From the NCBI GenBank assembly GCA_020543525.1, contig JAHYIO010000033.1, positions 2,852,001 to 2,916,000 of the forward strand: DNA of 64,000 nucleotides, read 5' to 3'. The DNA comes from Coriolopsis trogii (taxonomy: Eukaryota; Basidiomycota; Agaricomycetes; Polyporales; Polyporaceae). A program made the position numbers and the translations under genes. The notes under the pieces are model-generated. The model worked only from the letters and a program-made list of their open reading frames with translations. It ran no database searches and was not told the DNA's origin. Position 1 is the stretch's first letter; every line of letters begins with the position of its first letter. Below, in pieces: positions 59,602 to 64,000 of this stretch.

Positions 59602-62600
59602 TCACGCGCTTGCCTGCGCAGGCGCGTCCTCCCCAGGCTGCGGCTGAGGCTCGGACTGCTGCTGTGGCTTGACAGCGACCCACTTTTCCGCCTTTGGGCT
59701 GGAGGCAGGGTCCGCGTCGCCCTCGTCGGCCGCCTTCTCAGGCTCCTCCTCGGACGTGACGCTCTCCTCCGAGTCCGCGTCTGCGCCGCTGGTGTTCTCC
59801 GAGTCGGAGGTCGTAGCGGACTCGGAGGACGCGCCCTCGCTGGGGGCGGCTGCTGCAGCCTCGGCCGCGGCGGCTTTGGAGCGCTTGCTCTTGAGGCGGG
59901 CCTCCTTCTTCTCTTTCTTCTCGAGCTCCTTTGCCTCCTTTTCGGCCTTCTGCAGAGCCCGGCGGGAGTCGGGGTGAGCATCGTCGTATCATGCATGCGG
60001 GTGGAAAGAGAGCACGGCGGACGACGATCATACCTCTTTGGCGGCCTTCTCCTCCTTCTACAACGTGCGAGGAAGAAAAAAAGAGTCAGCGGATCGTGCG
60101 ACTACTACGGCGGATATTGCGCAGGGGCGACAGGGGTGTAGTTACCTCTTTCGCCTCGGCTTCCTCCTTCTGTTGCGGGCGAGCGGCACGCGCGTACGTA
60201 CAAACGTCAGCGAGCGAACGGGGCACCATGGGTGATAAGAACAACACAGGTAGGTGACTTGCCTCCTTGCGCGCTTTCTCTTCCGCTTCCTTCTTCTCCT
60301 TAGCTTCGCGCTAATGAACCCATACGCGAGCCGAGAGGTCAGCAAACCGCATGGCCCAGCGAGTGGGAAAAGACAGTGTGAAGCTTGCCTCTTCCTTCTC
60401 CTTCTTCATCTTCTCGCGCATCTCCCTCTCGGAGATGACCCTGAGCAGATAGAGTTAGCACGGCGCCGCCCGAGTCGCGTAACTATCCGGCGGGACAAAG
60501 CACGCACCAGGCCGCGACCTCGTCCACGCACTCGCGCGGGCGCGTCTTGTTCTTCAAGAGATAGCCTTGCAGGGAAGCGACCTGGAGAGCACCGTGGCAT
60601 GCACAGCCCGCAGTTAGCATCCGTGCCGAACGTAACCGCCCCGAAAACGTCAAGCAACGACGCCCGAAGGAAACACTCACGCTCAGCTCGTTCTCGGGAA
60701 TCGCGTCCGCGAACCGCTTCGCGAGCTCCGAGATCTCCTCCTCGGACAGGAGCGGGATCGCGTGGGCCGCCCGCTTGCGCTTCGACCCGGGCAGGTTCGT
60801 CGCCGACGTCGCGTCCCCTGGGTGCTTCGCCTCGCTCCCGTTCGCGCTCGCGTCGGCGTTCGGGTTGGGCTTGTAGGGGAAGAAGCACTTGAAGATGCCC
60901 TCCGCCTGCCACTTGGTAGCGTGCTTGAAGTTCACCCAGACGTCCATCCGTCCCGGGCGGCTCAGCGCGGGGTCCAGGCGCTCGATGTGGTTCGTCGTCG
61001 CGAAGAGCAGGCTGTTGGGACGCAGATCAGCATTCCAGATCGTGGCGTAGTACGGAAACGATCATGGGCAGAGGACTGAGGCTAACTCACCGGCCCTCGG
61101 CGGCGGCGACACCGTCGAGGCTGTTGAGCAGTCCGCTCAGGCTCAGAGTCGAGCCATCGCTGCTGTCATCCTTGTTCTTCGCCGAAGACGTCGTCGTGGT
61201 TGCAGACGACCCTGTGGGGGCACCTGTCGACGTCTCGTCGCGGGAAATCCCGCGCGTAAACGCAGCATCTAGATCTTCCAGTAGCAAAATACATCTGTAC
61301 ACGCCAGACAGGCAGTCAGCATCCGCGCATGCCGCATCGACCCACAATCTGTGATACGCACCTCGATGGTACGTTCCCCATCAGCGTCGTCAACGTGTTG
61401 TCACTCATGCTGCAGCACATAGACGTCAGTGCTTCCGTTTGGCGGGTCACGCTCCGTGTGGAATGCCGGGCTTACCCTTTCGAGGACAGACTGACGACGT
61501 AAATGTCCAGCCCGAGCTCTCCGGCAAGACTGTGGATGAGCGAAGTCTTCCCGCTGCCAAATATGCCGTTGCGGTGGTGATTGGGTGTGCGAGAACCAAG
61601 ACGTCAAAACACGAGAGGCAGTCGGATCTAAGGCAGTTTACGTACCTCCCCGGAACTCCATGCAGCAGATAGCCGCGGCGGAACGGAATCCCTGTCGCGG
61701 TGTCAGTGGGCCTGTATCGCGAACAGACATGTGGCATGAGCCTGACCTCTCTCGGCATACCTGGAACATGCAACTGTCAGTATCGTGGTCATCCGACTTC
61801 GTGTATGAGAGCCCGGAGTGCACGCACCAGTCCTCAGATGCGAGAAAGTCCTTGCAGTCGGCAAGGATCATGTCCTTTACGCCCGGCTCGAGCACGATGG
61901 AGCTCATGGGCCGCTTCTGGCGAGCACCATTCCACCGCCAGCAGCCGTACGTTCTAGTGGGAGAGAGCGTAGCCAACAGTCAAGGTCAAGGCGCACGGGA
62001 TGATAGTAAGCGTAGAGTATTTCCCGACCTCCAACAGGAATACGCACGTGTCAGCCATGAAGATGTGTACACGGTGCTCCGCATCCTTTTCGTAGTCGCG
62101 CTTCGCCTCCAGAACGAGTCGCTTCAAGATGTCGTTGTTGCGCGCGACCACACTGCATGATTGACAATGTCAATTATTGATTGTTCGGCGCGCCTTTACA
62201 CGCCCCTCGAATCGGAGGACACTGAAGCGCCTGGTGTACTCGCGAAACGCATGACGCACCTTATTTTGAGCTCAGCGCAGGAGCCGTAATCTTGGAAGCG
62301 CTTCGTGCGCGTTATCTAGTTTGTTTGATGGGACGAGGCTATCATCAGAACGGCGCTCCCCCGCGTGGCATATCAGAATGACCGCGGAGAAGATGCGAGT
62401 ACGTACACGAAGCCAGTGACCACGGTAATAAATCGTGTGTGTTGTGTCTGCGATCCGTCGTGCACCACCAAGTCGGATATCAGAAAGCGGGGTGCAGAGG
62501 AGGGCAGGCGAGGTGGAAGACGTAATGAGAAAGATGTCAGAAAGGCAGAGGAGGCAGTCGAGTAGCTCAGACTCACCCATGCTAGGCACGATGGCAACTG

Positions 62601-63418
62601 CGCGAAAGGAAGCGAGAGAATGAATAACCTAATGTTCGGCGGAGACGAACGCAGACGCCCGAAGCGACGGCATCAAGACAGACGCGTGCGCACCTTTACG
62701 TTTCCGGCCGCCCCCCTGCGAGAACTCGCCCACGTCTTCGTCCGCCTCATTGTCGTCCTCCAGGTCGCCCGTCGTCTTCTGGGTCAGCCCATGGCGGGAG
62801 ACGGAGCGGGTCGTGATATCGAACTCGCGACTGCGGCCCCATGCCGGTTGCTATCCACGGTCTCAGCCCCAATCCCGGTGGGAACCGCGAGAAGGAAAGG
62901 CAAAGGACAGACCTTGGAGAGCCAGTGCATCAGCCTGTGCGCAAAACGTGCGATTGGTCAGTCGCGCTCGCGCTCCCGGGCATCCCTCCGACGGGCAGGG
63001 TCGCTGAAACACGCACCAGTCATACGGGTAGTCTTCTTGACTAAAGTGGGCGGTCAGGAAGAACGCTGTGGGTATCACGCCAGGTTGACGCGCAGTCAAT
63101 GGCAATGGACATTCGACATGGACGGCGGACACCCCACGCCACAGTGCGCGGGCGCATCGCCGGCACGGAGGGGTGCAAGAGAGCACTCACAGTCGATGAA
63201 CCCGTTCCATGCCGACACCGACGCCCTGCGCGCAGTCTCCACTGTCCCGCCGATGACGACCAGTTTCTGTATGCACGGAGTCGGTGAGAATGCGGCGACA
63301 GCGCGGACGAGAACGACGCTGTGGCGAGAGCGAGGGCGAAGAGGGCACTGACCAGCGTGTCCTGGATAGGGTTGCTATTGCCCGAGAGAGGTGAGAGTAG
63401 GTTCTTGATGGCTTGCAT
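59602..63418 (-). CDS. BCS1-like mitochondrial AAA ATPase with charged C-terminal tail
   Basis: Member of the BCS1 family of inner-membrane AAA ATPases; the founding member inserts the Rieske protein into complex III. The start [20 protein letters not shown] (ATG at 63416-63418) is followed by a BCS1 N-terminal-type region with [30 protein letters not shown] and LMHWLSKRP. The AAA core has [20 protein letters not shown] (Walker A, split by an intron) and [12 protein letters not shown] (Walker B). A Thr/Ser-rich insert and [20 protein letters not shown] follow, then [20 protein letters not shown] and [18 protein letters not shown]. After the core come [20 protein letters not shown] and a Lys/Glu/Ala-rich coiled-coil tail, made from several tiny exons, that ends [10 protein letters not shown] at 59602-59604. 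The tail and insert make it longer than classic Bcs1, so it is a BCS1-like paralog rather than certainly Bcs1 itself. Confidence 0.88.
60034..60310 (-). other. Microexon series 48-24-24 nt in the BCS1-like gene
   Basis: Three consecutive coding exons on the minus strand: 60263-60310 (48 nt), 60146-60169 (24 nt) and 60034-60057 (24 nt). All are phase 0 and all have exact multiples of 24 nt. They encode [24 protein letters not shown] and KEEKAAKE. The flanking introns are 78-93 nt. The introns before and after the 48-nt exon are bounded by strong sites, but two donors upstream read GCAAGC (60383-60388) and GCAAGT (60257-60262), i.e. GC-AG introns. Each unit is an eight-residue charged helical block. 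Confidence 0.8.
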
Positions 63419-64000
63419 GACGGCGAGCGCGCAGGTAGGAGGATGGGGGAAGAGGGCGGAGGCGGGCTCGAGCCCGGGGCAAGGGAGGGTATTTAAGTAG
63501 CGAGTCCGCTTGGAATGCGCCTCGTGCGCGGGCGTGCGCTTGGAGACTGGAAACTACTAGTTCAGGTCAGGGCTGCGCGTAAGAGATCCGGGCGCAATAA
63601 TCGGGTCGGGTGGAGAAATGCTGCAAGCGGGGGCAGGAATACCAATTCTCGAGAGACGGCCGGACTTGTCAGGCTGGAATTCGTGAATCTGGCGCGCGAT
63701 AAGTGCCCACTGACCGCGTCAGGCCCTGGGCTGTTGCTGCGAATCGGAAGTTCTGGTGAGGGCGGAGTTCTGAATCAGAGCTGTCGGACACTCGCATTCC
63801 CCATCTCTACACGGGCGGTCCTGCCATTCTCGGCAACGCGCACGACACGGTCCGCAGAAGGAGATGCGACTGAGAAGTGCAGGGACCGCAACAGACGGCT
63901 GCAGCCACATGTGAGAGTGAGACGAGGACAGGACGGTTGCGTACGTGTACATTACTGCCATATTTCTCTGCACCGTCCCCGCGGCCGTCTCATTCCCCTT
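63419..64000. promoter_or_regulatory. Upstream region of the BCS1-like gene
   Basis: No gene is seen up to the window edge. GGTATTTAAGTAG near 63488-63500 gives a TTAAATA-type AT element on the minus strand about 75 bp before the ATG, the only core-promoter-like motif visible. Confidence 0.4.

Overview
This window is nuclear DNA from a filamentous basidiomycete. Nearly every gene is cut by many short (about 45-95 nt) GT-AG introns with fungal branch points. Gene spacing is tight. The family content is typical of Agaricomycetes, most likely a wood-decaying polypore: a secreted laccase, three DUF6533 membrane proteins, MYND-finger paralogs, an F-box protein and an expanded set of FHA-protein kinases. 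The species cannot be named from the sequence alone.

Layout. (1) 1-6.6 kb: three tandem, same-strand FHA/Ser-Thr kinases of the Chk2/Rad53/Cds1 type, the first cut by the window edge. (2) 8.7-14.2 kb: two convergent DUF6533 paralogs enclosing the small DNA polymerase delta subunit POLD4/Cdm1 and a 315-bp hAT-type MITE with an 8-bp target duplication. (3) 15.3-20.4 kb: mitochondrial ATP synthase subunit 4, then a fourth FHA-kinase that keeps all canonical FHA residues and a TQ/SQ-rich N-terminus, the best Rad53/Cds1 ortholog candidate. (4) 20.8-33.9 kb: laccase, RNA polymerase III subunit RPC25, RIM2-type mitochondrial carrier, ARP2, and a large BRPF/Nto1-like chromatin reader (EPL1, PHD/ZnK/PHD, bromodomain, PWWP). 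(5) 35-40 kb: a CsbD-like stress protein with CRE, STRE and TATA elements, a third DUF6533 gene and an F-box protein. (6) 41.2-49 kb: an accessory block of three MYND-finger paralogs around a FAD monooxygenase and its inverted, broken copy. (7) 49.3-63.4 kb: a phosphatidylserine-decarboxylase-family gene with an apparent frameshift, a dipeptidyl aminopeptidase, the fission dynamin DNM1, and a BCS1-like AAA ATPase whose charged tail is encoded by phase-0 microexons.

How the genes fit together. Mitochondrial functions recur (ATP4, RIM2, DNM1, BCS1-like), as do genome-maintenance functions (Chk2-like kinases, POLD4) and chromatin or transcription functions (BRPF-like, RPC25). Several housekeeping genes are paired head-to-head over about 270-310 bp: RPC25/RIM2, ARP2/BRPF-like and DPP/DNM1. 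I see no biosynthetic cluster with a complete pathway. The most unusual items are the FHA-kinase array with eroded phosphopeptide pockets, the 24/24/48-nt microexon series, the frameshifted decarboxylase and the MYND/FAD-monooxygenase block. Exon boundaries are my own reading of splice signals and homology; no search or RNA data were available.
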